Shown one piece after another: positions 1-12,318 of a stretch of DNA of 64,000 bases. Position 1 is the first letter of the stretch, and each line of letters starts with the position of its first letter. The notes beneath the pieces were generated by a model. The model was not told the DNA's origin. It did no database searches and worked only from the letters and a program-made list of their open reading frames with translations. A program made the position numbers and the translations under genes. This stretch comes from Saururus chinensis (taxonomy: Eukaryota > Streptophyta > Magnoliopsida > Piperales > Saururaceae), in NCBI GenBank assembly GCA_035235625.1, contig CP141145.1:7750001-7814000 (forward strand), read 5' to 3'.

Positions 1-374
1 TAGAGCCATTAATTTAAGATGAAGGGAGTATTTGATAATATTGTTTTTTACCAAGCAATTAGAATATATTAGTATAATGAGGTAGAAATATTAATTAAGT
101 TTTTGCACTCATTTTTGTGCATTAAAATATATGACCAATATAAAGAAGTACAAATATTATTTAAAATAACATGGGCCAAGTGTACAACTTTACTGACGGA
201 ATGATAAAATTATATTTGACAAAAAAAAATATAATTGATGAGAACCTTATATTTATTTGATGGAATGCTTGACGGAAAAGGTGTTGTAGGCAAAGTGGCT
301 CTTGAATCTTTTTGAATTTCCATTGGCTTACTTAACCGGATTTGATACTAGCCAAACTTGCATATAGTTGGATT

Positions 375-593
375 TACAACCGAGCCAAATTCGAGCTAAG
401 TTATGTAGTCACCGTATACTAAGTTCGAGCTCGAGCATGAGTCGAGTTTGTGGTTTCCTTCTTGAGCCGAGCTCGAGCTGGATGATTGGTAGCTCGATCG
501 AGTTTGAGCCAAGCTCAAGCCAATACCCAAAACTATGAGTTTGAGCCAAGCTAACCCAAAACTCGACTCAGATCGGCTCGTTAGCATCCCTAG
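375..593. mobile_element. Possible hAT-type MITE fragment rich in GAGCTCGAG words
   Basis: Degenerate repeats of GAGCTCGAG and GAGCCAAGCTC end in GCTCGTTAGCATCCCTA, which resembles the end of an hAT-type miniature element. I could not find a matching left end or a target duplication, so the limits are approximate. The rest of 1-1050 is AT-rich with no gene I can support. Confidence 0.3.
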
Positions 594-1056
594 GGGTAAT
601 GAATGCCCATTGAGCTTTGGGTTCCAAATTATGCACCGCCCAAATGTTTTATGTGCATGCGATGTGTGCCTTACATATTACGCACAAAATTCATAATTCA
701 ATATCCTAGTTTTCATCGACAATTATAAGGTTAACACAAGATTCACATCTTAAGAAATCATACCACCAATTAGGTCCACTTCATCATCAATAGGTGCAAA
801 TGACCTATGGCATTCGTTTGATGCTATCGTCATGGATAAATTTTCCTCTACATTATCATCCACTGGCATTTGCATGTGCCTTCCACTGCTCACGTTTCTT
901 TGAGAGCTTCTGTGTGAACTCCTACTTACACTACACCCTTCACTAGGCACTCGGGCCTCTTTTTGAAGAAATAGCTCAAATATAAATATGTGAGACGGAT
1001 GGTGAAACATTTTTTAAAATGAAGCATCATCATCTACATGTAGTAGATTCAATCTC

Positions 1057-4000
1057 TGTAAGGACTCTCATCTTAAACCGGTCTACATTCAATTTTATTT
1101 ATTATTTAACGGTTATCATGTGATTTAAGTCTTTTTTTATTTAATTCGGTGGTTTTCAAAAATAAATGAGGTTTTTTAATGTTTTAATCAAAATAAATTT
1201 CATATTTATGATTTTTAAGTGATTTTGGGTCAATTCTGAATTTTTGGGATTTTTTTCTCAAATTTTTAAAAAATTAGGGTTTGGCGGGACCCCCTTGTGG
1301 GCCCCACCAGTGAATTTAGGGTTTTTGGTCCAAAACATCCTAGACATCAAAGGAAGTCATTACAAAAAAAAATTAGAATTTTTCTGGTCTTAATTAGAGC
1401 TCAAATCACTAAAATGCATATTTTTAGTTAAAAATCCTATTTATACCCCCAATGTAAGTTAGGTTTACCCCATTCCTTTTTATAAAAGGAAAGAGGCTGA
1501 GTCATTTTCAAATTGAGAATAGGTTGTGCAAGGGTGTTTAGCGCCTAATCCCCAATTAGGTCCAAAGAGGAAGTAATTAGAGGTATGTTCTTCCCTAATC
1601 CATGCTTAATCATTAGCATTTTTCTTAATCCCCTCTTAATCTATCTTCCTCCATTGATTCAATCCGAATTCAAACCATTTAATCACTATTTTACTCCTCT
1701 TTTCTAAACCCTAACCTTCAAATTTTCATTTTTATACTTCCAAAGCTCTAGATCTAAGGTTTGCTTTATGATTTTCAAAGTTAAATCGAGTTTAGATATT
1801 TATTAAATAAAATCATGCTTTTGGAAGGTTTCGGAGGTGATTGAAGAATTAATCCAACTCAAATCTAGTGGAGAGGTAATGGGTTTTCAAATCTCAGCCT
1901 TGTTGTGGTAAAAAACTCGATTTTTATGCTTTTACTTGAATGGGTTTATTTGATTAGGGCTTTAATGGTAGATTTATGAAATGTTAATTTCTTGTCTTCA
2001 TTTCTTAGGGTTTTACCTTGGAATGGGTTAAATTAGCTTTCTGGAATGTTTGGTTAAGTTTTGATGTTGTATGAGGCTTGGGATGAAGGTTTTAAGGTTC
2101 TTCAATGGTGTTTCGGTTTTGACTTTTGAAAGGAAGAAGAAGGCTCGAACTATTTGTTGGCGATCGATCGGGCCGTTCAAACAGCCTGCCAAGCCGATTG
2201 ATCGGCTACACAACAGTTCTGCCATTTTTTATTTTGATGCTCACTTCGGTGTTTTTATTCTATTTGATGATTCTAATTGTTATGGGAGGTGTTTTATGTT
2301 GGAATTAAGCTACTGGAATGGTGTGGAATTTATGATGGAGACTTATGAAGTATGCTTAAATATTTGTTATGTGGTGTTATATGTTGATAATTATACATGT
2401 TAACATTGCATTACCTTGAATCTATGAATGATAGAATTCTTATGATTAGAGCAAGTTTCCAATAGGGACATTTCATGGTAAATGATAAGATGTGTCATCT
2501 TATTATGAGAATGGATTGTAGGTAATGATGTCATCATGTTATGGCTTCATGTGTAGAATAATCATGCTTGTAGGAGTTGAGCATTTGATTTCACATTAAT
2601 GGATTTAAGTTTTATGGTAGATTTCACCTTGATTTTAGTTGATAATCGTGATTTAAATATCTTAAAGCATGTGTGTATTTCCTTATGAGCTTATGTCAAA
2701 GCATTGGTCATGTGCTTAGGATATGGATGAACACACATGTGTGGGGAATCTACTATGAAACTGTAGTTAATTATGATTTGATTATGATGCATGTGGAGCA
2801 CATTCCATGTGTTGGAATTCATGTAGATCTTGCTCTCAGATGTATCATGATATCATGCATCATGGAATGGACTTCATGAACGAGATTTTACTGATGTTTA
2901 GCCAGATTGATCTATTGTATGCAATGATGTGAGATTGTGTGCCAGATTAATCGATCGGTGACTTAATCGGAACTTGGTTGGTCCTAAAGGACATGATTTC
3001 GATTTGAGTTCCTGTGTAGAACATGTATATTCCCCGGTTTGAATCGAGTCAAATTGAGTTATGTGGGGACGAGTTGTGTACTTGTCTTGCAGATGAGATT
3101 ATTGAGATTGTCATCTAGACCCTGAGAATCCAGAGTGGTATGCTTCCTGCACCGTCTATCACGTGTTCTAGGGTTCCCTGTGTGGGAATTCAGGCTCTCC
3201 CCCATCGCAGGAGATGTCCCTTGGCGAACACACCTGCTCTAGGCTCTCTGTGTGAGAATCGGACATCCTTTGCCAAGATCATCCTTGGCGAGCAGATTTA
3301 GGGGTTGACCACCCAGACCTTTATATTTCCTGTGTGGAAATCAGACCATGTCCCGCCTTTGTGGCCCTGACTATGTCCCGCCTATGTGGCAATGCTTGTA
3401 TTTACTCTTTGATGGAGGCATTCACCATTTGTGATGATGCATGTGTATTATGAATATTATGCCCAGGATTGCATGGCTTGTGTAGGGACAATTTGACACA
3501 TGTAATTAGGAGTTATTATGCATGATTGTATATCATGTGTTTGACACATTTGTCGTGCAGGGTGAATGAGGATGTGATAAGAATGCAAAATCTGAATTGT
3601 GTGATTGAGATACTATTATGCAGGTTTATGTGATATGAATGCATGATCTGAATCGTGTGATTGAGACACTATTATGCAGGTTGATATGATATGAATACAT
3701 AATCTAAAATCGTGTGAATGAGGCACTATTATGCAGGTTTATGTGATTTGGTCACATGATTAGAAAGTGTGTGAAAGACACTTCTCATGCGGTTTATGGC
3801 GTGATCATGCTTGATTTGATTAGATGTGAACTATTACCTATGCAGGATGGATGTTAGGTTATAACTTGAATATTTATGACTTGACTTTGATAAGTAAGTC
3901 ATATACATGCTAGCTCTTATGTTTATGGATAAGTAGGGGTTTAGCAAGAGAATGGTCAAAAAATGGTATATCATATCAATTATGGATCTGAATTGCTATA

Positions 4001-4534
4001 TTGTCATGTCGTCATATTCAAACCATTAGTCAGTTTTGTACTCACCCCACTTTCCTTGTTTTGTTTTGGGGCTGCGTGGCATGACGCGCAGATGCGTAGG
4101 ATACATTATACGAGGAACGATATGACTACTCAAGAGATTAGTTTCCATCATGTCCTGATGGCATTTTATTTCCTTATTTTCATCTTTTTAGACATTGAGA
4201 ACTCTATATGGTGGATCATGTTTGTTACTAGCACTTACTTGTTGTGGCTAGATGCCTCTAACCTTTTTAGACTTTAAGCCATGTATGGGCTTCAGTGATG
4301 TTCATGTGGGTTTTGTGTGTGATGAGGATGATGATATCATTTATTTCTATCCTCTTTTATCCTTATTACTTTTACTCAAAGGTTATGTGGTACGTAACTC
4401 AGCTAGTTAGACCGCCCGTAGGAGGGGCTAAGTCTTCCGCTATCTATTAATCTCTTTCAATTCCGTCGCCCTTGTGCGCTTGACCGGCCCTTGGACCGGG
4501 TTTGGCTCAGGTCGGGTGGTGCCGGGGCGTGACA
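1057..4534 (+). mobile_element. Solo LTR, long-LTR Ty3/gypsy type (Del/Tekay-like), copy 1
   Basis: The stretch opens with TGTAAGGACTC and closes with GGGGCGTGACA, the TG...CA ends of an LTR. It is flanked by a perfect 5-bp duplication, ATCTC at 1052-1056 and again at 4535-4539. No retroviral coding region lies inside, so this is a solo LTR of about 3.5 kb left by LTR-LTR recombination. The second copy at 5582-9297 shares the opening (about GATCTTAAACCGG), the GGGACCCCC/GGGCCC block, a repeated CCCGCC-ATGTGGC segment and the closing block. Assignment to the Del/Tekay lineage rests on LTR length and end sequence and is inferred. Confidence 0.85.
3545..3745 (+). repeat. About 57-bp imperfect tandem repeat inside solo LTR copy 1
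   Basis: The phrase ATTATGCAGGTT-ATGTGAT-TGAATGCA recurs with the CAGG word at about 3558, 3621, 3677 and 3734, giving spacings of 56-63 bp. The units are diverged, so the array is old. Confidence 0.7.
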
Positions 4535-4539
4535 ATCTC

Positions 4540-5581
4540 AATCCATAGGGATTTTAATAGGATGTCACATAAAATGGTAGAGTTAGTGTTATTTTCATTA
4601 AACAATAGTTGCACAAGGAAGGGATTGTTTCAAAGTTGTAATGCTTAAAGATGATGTGCAGTACACCATGTGTGCTTGGGTGGCAGAGTATGAGAGTTTG
4701 GGGCACTTTGACAATTCGGCCCTTGAAATTTTGGCTTGCAGTAACCACCTTGATGACTATTAATATTTTGGCTAGACCGATTTGTTTTATTCCTAGTGCT
4801 ACACAGGCTCATTAGCGTACCACCTCATCTTGGAAAATAGCCTCAAAAGAAAACAAATTTGAAGAAAAGATTGACCAATTTAATATTGAAATGATAATTT
4901 TATTCTTATTTTTATGTGTAAACGTCTGGGAATTTTCTAAATTCCTGAAGTTGACCACTAGAAATTAGGGTGTTGGACCCCTTGACCTTATCATTGAAAT
5001 AACTTATTCAATACTTGTAATTGGTGGCTAAAACCTATATGGATGCAAAGTAGACAGAAAGATCTTCGAAACGCCACTAAGAACGTGTGAATCAGAGTTC
5101 GGATGAGGGAAATACGACCTTTCGAAGTTAAACATATCATGCAGGGCCCGTTTACTGGAATTGGACACGCAAATTGTCCGTTTAAGTCACTATTCGGGCC
5201 CGATCAATTAGTATTTCGAAATTATGTTTTTGGGGCCCAATTTGGTTGCCGAATTAAGGAGATTTTGGCCTAACTCCTTATGGATTAAGAACCCTAATCC
5301 CATGCCTATAAAAAGGCTAATTAGGGTTAATGGTAAAGGGGGAGCTTTTGACTGTGAAGGGAAAGGGGAAGAAGCGATGATGGAATTTTCTGGCAAGTCT
5401 CCGGTGAAGCGTTCGCAGCGATGGATTGACAACAACTCGACCTTAGAGGTAAAATTTTGAATTGAGACTGATGGAGAAGTTTTTAATTAATTTTAATGAA
5501 ATTACATTGATCTCTGCAATTACTGTTCACATAATTTTGTGAACTGATTTCCTGTCGCCGAAATAGTAGTCGGAAAGGGGC
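4540..5581 (+). mobile_element. Probable left part of an older LTR, split by solo LTR copy 2
   Basis: There is no coding region here. A TATA-like CTATAAAAAGGC near 5308 follows promoter-like sequence, and leader-like sequence with GGGCCC blocks leads to the insertion point at 5581. The probable continuation begins at 9298. The left limit is not resolved: no TG end with a duplication matching the right side was found. Confidence 0.3.
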
Positions 5582-6699
5582 TGTAAGATCCCTGATCTTA
5601 AACCGGGTTTCTTTTAATTTTAATTATCGGTTGTCGTGGGGTTAAAGCGTTTTCTGATTTATTCTGTAGTTTCAAAAATAAATGGTGTTTCTGATGGTTT
5701 TAATCAAAATCAACTTTACAATTATTGGTTTTAAGTAATTTTGAGTCAAATCTGAATTTTTGGGATTTTTCTGAATTTTCACTAATTTTCCAAAAATTAG
5801 GGTTTGGTGGGACCCCCTGTGGGCCCTACCGTCGAAATTTGGGTTTTTGGACCAAACTAACCCAGACATCAACACAAGCCTTTACCAAAAATTTTCATAA
5901 TTTTCCCAGGTTTAATTAGTGCTCAAATAGCTAAATTACCCATTTTAGCCTATTTTTCTATTCATACCCCACTAATTGCCTACACACACCCCACACCCTA
6001 CTATAAATAGAATGACCTGAGCCATTTCCATTTTGGGAATAGGCTGGGAGAGGGAGGTTAGGCCTAATTCCCCAATTAGGCCCGCATTAGAAGGTGTTTA
6101 AGGTAAGCTTCTTCTAATTAAGCCCTAAGTTCTAGATTTTCTCTTAATCCCTTCTAGATTTTCTCTTAATCCCTTCTAGATCTACCATTTCCCCTTTGTT
6201 TTGATTAATTTTTAAACATCAAAACTACTGATTTGCATCTCTTCTTCAAACCCTAGATTTTAAAATCTAATTTTTATGTTCAACAAGCCCTAGATCTAAG
6301 TTTTCATTAGGGTTTTCTATGTTAAATCGGTTTTAATGGAGTTTAATGTAAACTCTATGTATTTGCAAGGTTTTCAAGAAGGGTGACCATCAAATCTAAG
6401 CCTAATTAAGGGATAAGGTAATGAACTTTCGAAATTTCAGTTTTCCTATGGTAAAGCTCTTGATTTCATGGTTTATTTTGAGTGGATTTACTTGATTTAA
6501 TACTCTAATGGTATGATTAGTAAATGGTAATTTTTAATCCCAATTTTATAGGGTTTTATCTTGTTATGATGTAGATTAGCTTTCTGGAAGTTATGGTGAG
6601 ATTTTATTGGCATTTAGGTTGTTAGATGATGATTTTAAGTTTTATCCATGGAGTTTCAGTTTGAAAAAATGAAATGAAGAAGATGACCAAAACTACTTT

Positions 6700-6885
6700 G
6701 TTGGCGTTAGAACGGCCCTGCAGGGCATTCGAATGGCAACACTACAGTTTTGGCATTTTTCCTGTGTAACCGATCGAACGGCCCTCCAGTGCATTCGAAC
6801 GGCAACACTACAGTTTTGGCATTTTTCCTATTTAGTCAATCGAACGGCCCTGCAGGGCGTTCGAACGGCTACACTGCAGAAAATG
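6700..6885 (+). repeat. Three 68-bp repeats, each with a hairpin word
   Basis: Three units start near 6708, 6776 and 6841. Each carries CGAACGGCCCTGCAGGGC or a close variant followed by (A/G)TTCGAACGG, which is almost a perfect palindrome centred on CTGCAG, then ACACTACAG. The cluster lies at the same place in the LTR where copy 1 has different palindromic words (2155-2210). Confidence 0.8.
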
Positions 6886-7993
6886 ACAATTTTATGTATG
6901 TTGCTTATTTCGACATATCTACTTCAAAATATCATTTTTATGTTTATGTGGAGTATTTTGATCTATAATAAGCTACTTGAAGAGCATTCTATTGATGTTT
7001 AGAATTTGTGGTATATATTTAAAGTTTATGTGAAATGGCTTGTAGTTGGATGTACATGTTAGAGGTTGCTATCTTGAAGATATGAGTGGTTGATTCATAT
7101 GGTTTAAGCATGTTCTCAGTAGAGTTACACCATGATAATGGACTGATATGTCATGATAGGATGTGGTTAATTGATGTGTGAATGTTAGTGTTATGTCTTA
7201 ACTCAAGTATGAGGTGAATGATCTTATATGTGGTTAACTTGTGGTTAAGCTTTGATTTGAGTTATGATTTGAATGATTCTTCTCCTATGATTTCCGCTAG
7301 AATTCATGATTAGATGTTAATGCACATGTGTAGTGTGATGGTGAGTGAATTACAAACATGTTGATATGCATTGAGTGAAGTGCTTCTACTAGGTATACAC
7401 ACACATGTGGGGTTTAATGATGATGATGAGCATTGATATTATGATTATGAATGATGCATGAGGGGCTGATGAGAGCACTTATCATGAATTAGGATTCATG
7501 TATGCCTTGCCCACGTATGTACCATGTTGCATGCATCATGAAAATTGATTTCCAACTAAGGCTTTATCGAGATTAATCGAATGTGATCTATTGGATGCAA
7601 TGTGGTGAAATGGTGTGCCAGATTAATCGGTCGTAGCTTAATCGAAACTTGATTGGTCGTCAAGGACATGTTTTGATTTGAAATTCCTTCGTGGAACATG
7701 TGCACTCCCTGGGTTGAGTCTAGTTAAGTGGAATTATATGGGGGACGAATTACGTACTTGTCTTGCGATTTGAGATTATTATTGTCATCTGGACCCTGAG
7801 AATCCAGTATGGTATGCTCTTTGCACCAGCTACCATGTGTTCATGGGTTTCCTACGTGGGAACTTGGGCTCTCCCCCATCGCAGGAGATGTCCAAAAACG
7901 AACACCCCTGCTCTAGGTTCTCTTCGTGAGAATGTGACATCCTTGGCCAGGATTGCCTGGGGCAAGCAGCAATTAGGGATTGACAACCCCGAA

Positions 7994-8603
7994 CTTCTTA
8001 AATTCTTGTGTAGAATTTGGACCATGACACACCTACGTGGCCTTGTCTATGTTCTCGTCTTCATGACACTATTTGTGATTACCCCTTGATGGAGGCATTC
8101 TTTATATGATGAGATCTTCTTAAATTCTTGTGTAGAATTTGGACCATGACACGCCTACGTGGCCTTGTCTATGTTCCCGTCTTCGTGACACTATTTGTGA
8201 TTACTCCTTGATGGAGGCATTCTTTATATGATGAGATCTTCTTAAATTCTTGTGTAGAATTTGGACCATGACACGCCTACGTGGCCTTGTCTATGTTCCC
8301 GTCTTCGTGACACTATTTGTGATTACTCCTTGATGGAGGCATTCTTTATATGATGAGATCTTCTTAAATTCTTGTGTAGAATTTGGACCATGACACGCCT
8401 ACGTGGCCTTGTCTATGTTCCCGTCTTCGTGACACTATTTGTGATTACTCCTTGATGGAGGCATTCTTTATATGATGTGATCTTCTTAAATTCTTGTGTA
8501 GAATTTGGACCATGACACGCCTATGTGGCCTTATCTGTGTTCCCGTCTTCATGACACTATTTGTGATTACTCCTTGATGGAGGCATTCCTTATATGATGT
8601 GAT
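7994..8603 (+). repeat. 122-bp tandem repeat, five copies, inside solo LTR copy 2
   Basis: CTTCTTAAATTCTTGTGTAG begins at 7994, 8116, 8238, 8360 and 8482, exactly 122 bp apart each time. Units 2-4 are nearly identical, while the first and last are more diverged, as expected when an array grows from its middle. Copy 1 of this LTR has only a single related CCCGCC-TATGTGGC segment here, so the expansion is specific to copy 2. Confidence 0.92.
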
Positions 8604-9297
8604 GCATGACTTGATATGTATATTGGAGATACATCTCATGCAGGTTGATATGATGTGAATGGCACTATGTGGATTAGACACTATGATGCAAATTTAGGTG
8701 ATGTGTATGTGTGATCAGAAAATGTTACATCTTGTCAATCTTTGATTTGAATGATTATATTGCTATGCTGTCGTGTTGCCGATGATGATAGTATATTAGA
8801 AAACCATTGCTGAGTTTGTTTAAACTCACCCCTCTTTATTGTATTTTGTTTTGGGGCTGCGTGGCGCGACACGCAGACAAACAGGATCTCCTCTTTGAGG
8901 AAAGATCGGAGACGACTTGGGAGTGATCGTGGAGTCCTCTTATGTGACTTATTTTCCTTGATTTATGTTTTATGTTTAGAACCTTTGTGTATGGTTCTCA
9001 TTTTGAATTATGCTACTTTATACATTTGTGTTGCTTAAGACCTATTTTGAAGCCTAGAGTGGGCTATGGTTTAACTAAGCATGTGGGTTTGAGACTTTTG
9101 TTTATCTTTAGTTAATGTAACTCTCTTTCTTTTCTACTTATTTACTCTTGCTCAAAGTGGTGTGCATACTCCGTAATTCTGTTAGATCGCCCGTGGATAG
9201 GGCTAAGTCTTCCGCTAAACTGTATCTCAATTTTCCTTGTCGCCCCCATGCACTTGACCGGCCCCTGGACCGGGTTCGGCTCAGGTTGGGCATGACA

Positions 9298-12200
9298 AGG
9301 GCCGCACTGGCTCTGACCGCAGCGACCCTTCCTCCAGTGATGCCTTGGTGGTGGCGGCTTCGGCTGCCACTATGCAGGCCGTCGGGTCATTTAAAAAGAA
9401 AGAAAAGGGAGAGCGGCAGAGATGCACAGACCTTGGCCGCGCTGGCCTTGGATGCGCCTGCCAAAGCCGTGCTGGCCCAGGCCGCACTGGCCATGGCCGT
9501 GCTAGCCTCAGAGGTGGCAGTTTTTGCCGCTGCACACACTATTTTTTTTATATAAAGAAAGGGCGACTTTGGCCCCAGCCGGCCACTGGGTGGCGACGGG
9601 GGCCAAGCCCATTGAGATTGTCGCCTGGCGGCGATCCAGTGGACCCCATCCCGCCGCCCGGATGTGGTGGTAGGTGGCGGTGCCGCCATAGGATTTTTTG
9701 CCTCTGGCCGGACGCAGGGAAGACGACCCGCGTTGCGGCTCGTCGACCCGAACCGAACCGGCCCGGGTCGGTTTTTTAAAAAAAAAAGAGAGAGAAAAAG
9801 AAAGGAAGGGTTGAACCGGGTCCGATTCAGGGGGATAAAAATGTCAAAAAAATTATAGAAAATTACTACTGCATCTTTAGATGTGTGGGAGTATTCTGGC
9901 CAAGTTTCAGCTTGGGGAAAAATCCCAGAGACTATAAAATAACCCTTTTACCCCTTATTGTTAAATTATCGTATAAAAACCACTTACCCGATTTCGGGGC
10001 TCCAGTTCAGGGGACTATGTGTTGATCTAAAAATTAGAAAAATTCTCAATGAGAGTTTAATGGGTAAATTAATTATAGGATGCACCACTTAGTGAATAAA
10101 AATCCCAGTGAGTAGGTAATTAACCTTTTTGCCCCTAGGATTAATCGTAAACCGTTAAGTAAACCTGGGTTGGTTCAAGGGGTTCACGACACTGTCACAT
10201 GCTAGGAAATTTACACAGAGTCCATGAAATTAAGTAGTACCCTTCAGTTAAATTTAGGACCCATTAGATGTCGTTAAGGCCTTAAACCAAATGACAAAAA
10301 TACCTCTTTGAGTGGATCTGCCACATTCGTGTGGATGGAAGCGCGGATCAATTTGAGAATGGAGCCTCCTGAGAAGATTATGACTTAAAATAAATAAAAT
10401 AGTAGTGAGATGACCAAATTACCCAAGGGAGGGTAGCATACCCCCAAGTGGTGGAATTACCCTAATGCCCTTAGGGGGTAGTATGTTTTGTTTCCGCTAA
10501 AATGGATAACATAGCAACCAAGCATTGGGGTGCCCTAGAATGACATTAAATAGCTTCAAAAGGAAGGGGTGTGACCAGTAAGAGACACGAAGATCTTGAT
10601 AGGTCACAGTGTCATGGGAAACAAGGGGAAGAACCCTAATTCTCAAGGTTTAAGGCAGTGTATTACATGTGTCTGTAATCGAATACATTGATCAACTAGA
10701 GTATTATATACATAATTTGCGTGATGCGTTAGAGTTGTTTACATTCTCGGGCTTAGATTCACTGAGCCCTGGCTCTGCATATGAGTGCAACAAGCCTCCG
10801 TTTATTATTTATGCACTTGTGTGACTACATATTATATATGTTGATTATTCTGATGCTTGCATGTATTATTGTTGTGTTAAGTTATATCAGTAACTTAAGA
10901 TTGGAAGTTTAATCAAGAGACATGGGTTGCTATTGGATCTGGGGGGAGAACACCTAATCAAGATAATGACTAAAATACTCTCTTTAGGGTTGGGTCTAGT
11001 TCATAGAGTGAACGGGGCCCTAACATAGAATTTTACCTTAGTTAATAAACTAAGGGTGGTTATGGGATGTTCTTTGAGTCATAGCTCAGTGGATGAGCTA
11101 TTTATTTCACCGATTTACAAGGTGAAGATGACTCAAATGGTTGAGCGAATACTTGACTAGATGAAAATAATCTAATCTAAGTTTCAGATGTTTTGGGGAG
11201 TCAATGGTCATAAAGACCTGAGGCTTCTATGGATATACTAGTAATGTCTTATAAGACATTTTCTCCCAGAGTTGGGATGGTGGAGATTGCGATATGCTTC
11301 TTCATCGCCACGACGGTTTGGGTATTAACCAGAGGGTCTTTACCGCAGGTCTCCCGCATGTCTTCCCAAGACTAGTTAGTACGTACGAAAAGCGGAGTTG
11401 TATGAACATCATGAAAGGCTTGTGCTTCTCGTCAATCTGTGTCCATAAGCACAGTTGGGATCCTATTCTCCATATTCATGGCAGGCTATTGAGAGCCCTA
11501 GGGATTTAGGTCAAGCTATTGTTAAGCAGTTTACTCCAAGGTTGGAGTACTATGTTTGGAGATGACTCGCCTTGGAAGTTTCTCGAGGGGCGAGTCATCT
11601 CTAAGTTACAGATTTGATAGTATTAATTATTGAATAAGGGATGTGAGATAATTAATAACATTGTTTGATATTTCTCGTTAATTAGACAAGTGGAACGATT
11701 AAATGACTTACTAAAATGTAGGTTGGTTAAAAATACCTAAGCATTGTATGTGTGATGCTATGCTTCTTAGGATATAGTAGTTTCTAGGAAGAACTACGTC
11801 TGGATCCGATCTTGTTGGAAACATTGGAGATGTTGTCTGATGAGTACGTAGGCAACTAACATCTAGTGATGTTTGCCCAATTCAAAAAATATTAATAAAA
11901 TCTTTTGTCCTTTGGAAGCTCTTCTCCTGAAGGCAGAGAGATTACATTATTGTTGTTATTTCGTTAGGTTTGCTGCAGATTCTCAGGCGACGACAAGTGA
12001 AACCAAGACAGGCTAGCACAAGATGAAGTTTCTATGTTTCTGTAACTGCGGTACGTAAGTGTTTTTTTAGCGTGAGAGTCAACTTAGTTATTTATTTTAA
12101 GATGGATGACGGACTTGTACTTATATGGATGAGTTGTTCTTTATGAATTTTTCAGACGTTAAATAATATCATATGATTTGATATCCGTATTTGTGAACCC

Positions 12201-12318
12201 CAGTTATCATGACCTAGATATTTAATCAAATGACTTGTTTTGTATTTAAGGAAAAAAAATTCACACTACTTATCGTTCGTGCTATTTAAAAATACTTTTA
12301 AAAATCCGGGTCGTAACA
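9298..12318 (+). mobile_element. LTR remnant ending in CCGGGTCGTAACA
   Basis: This begins with a GC-rich, low-complexity stretch (9298-9790) and continues as AT-rich LTR-like sequence that ends at 12318 with GGGTCGTAACA, a typical gypsy-LTR 3' end. It probably continues the segment at 4540-5581. Short reading frames in the GC-rich part overlap on both strands, resemble no family I know, and are read as non-coding. No matching target duplication was found. Confidence 0.42.

Larger units (their letters stand above)
5582..9297 (+). mobile_element. Solo LTR, same long-LTR family, copy 2
   Basis: The ends are TGTAAGATCCC and GGGCATGACA. Flanking pentamers are GGGGC on the left and AGGGC on the right, a target duplication with one mismatch. 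It aligns along its length with copy 1, including the shared TTGTTGGCG...GGCTACAC site and the closing GACCGGCCC-GGACCGGGTT block. No retroviral protein is encoded. It is slightly longer than copy 1 (about 3.7 kb), partly because of the internal 122-bp array. Copies 1 and 2 are separate insertions, since each has its own flanking duplication. Confidence 0.78.

Noticed and set aside
9148-9860. Several Ala/Arg/Pro-rich frames of 60-144 codons
   Set aside because: The overlapping frames on both strands lie in GC-rich repetitive sequence at an LTR junction and show no conserved motif.
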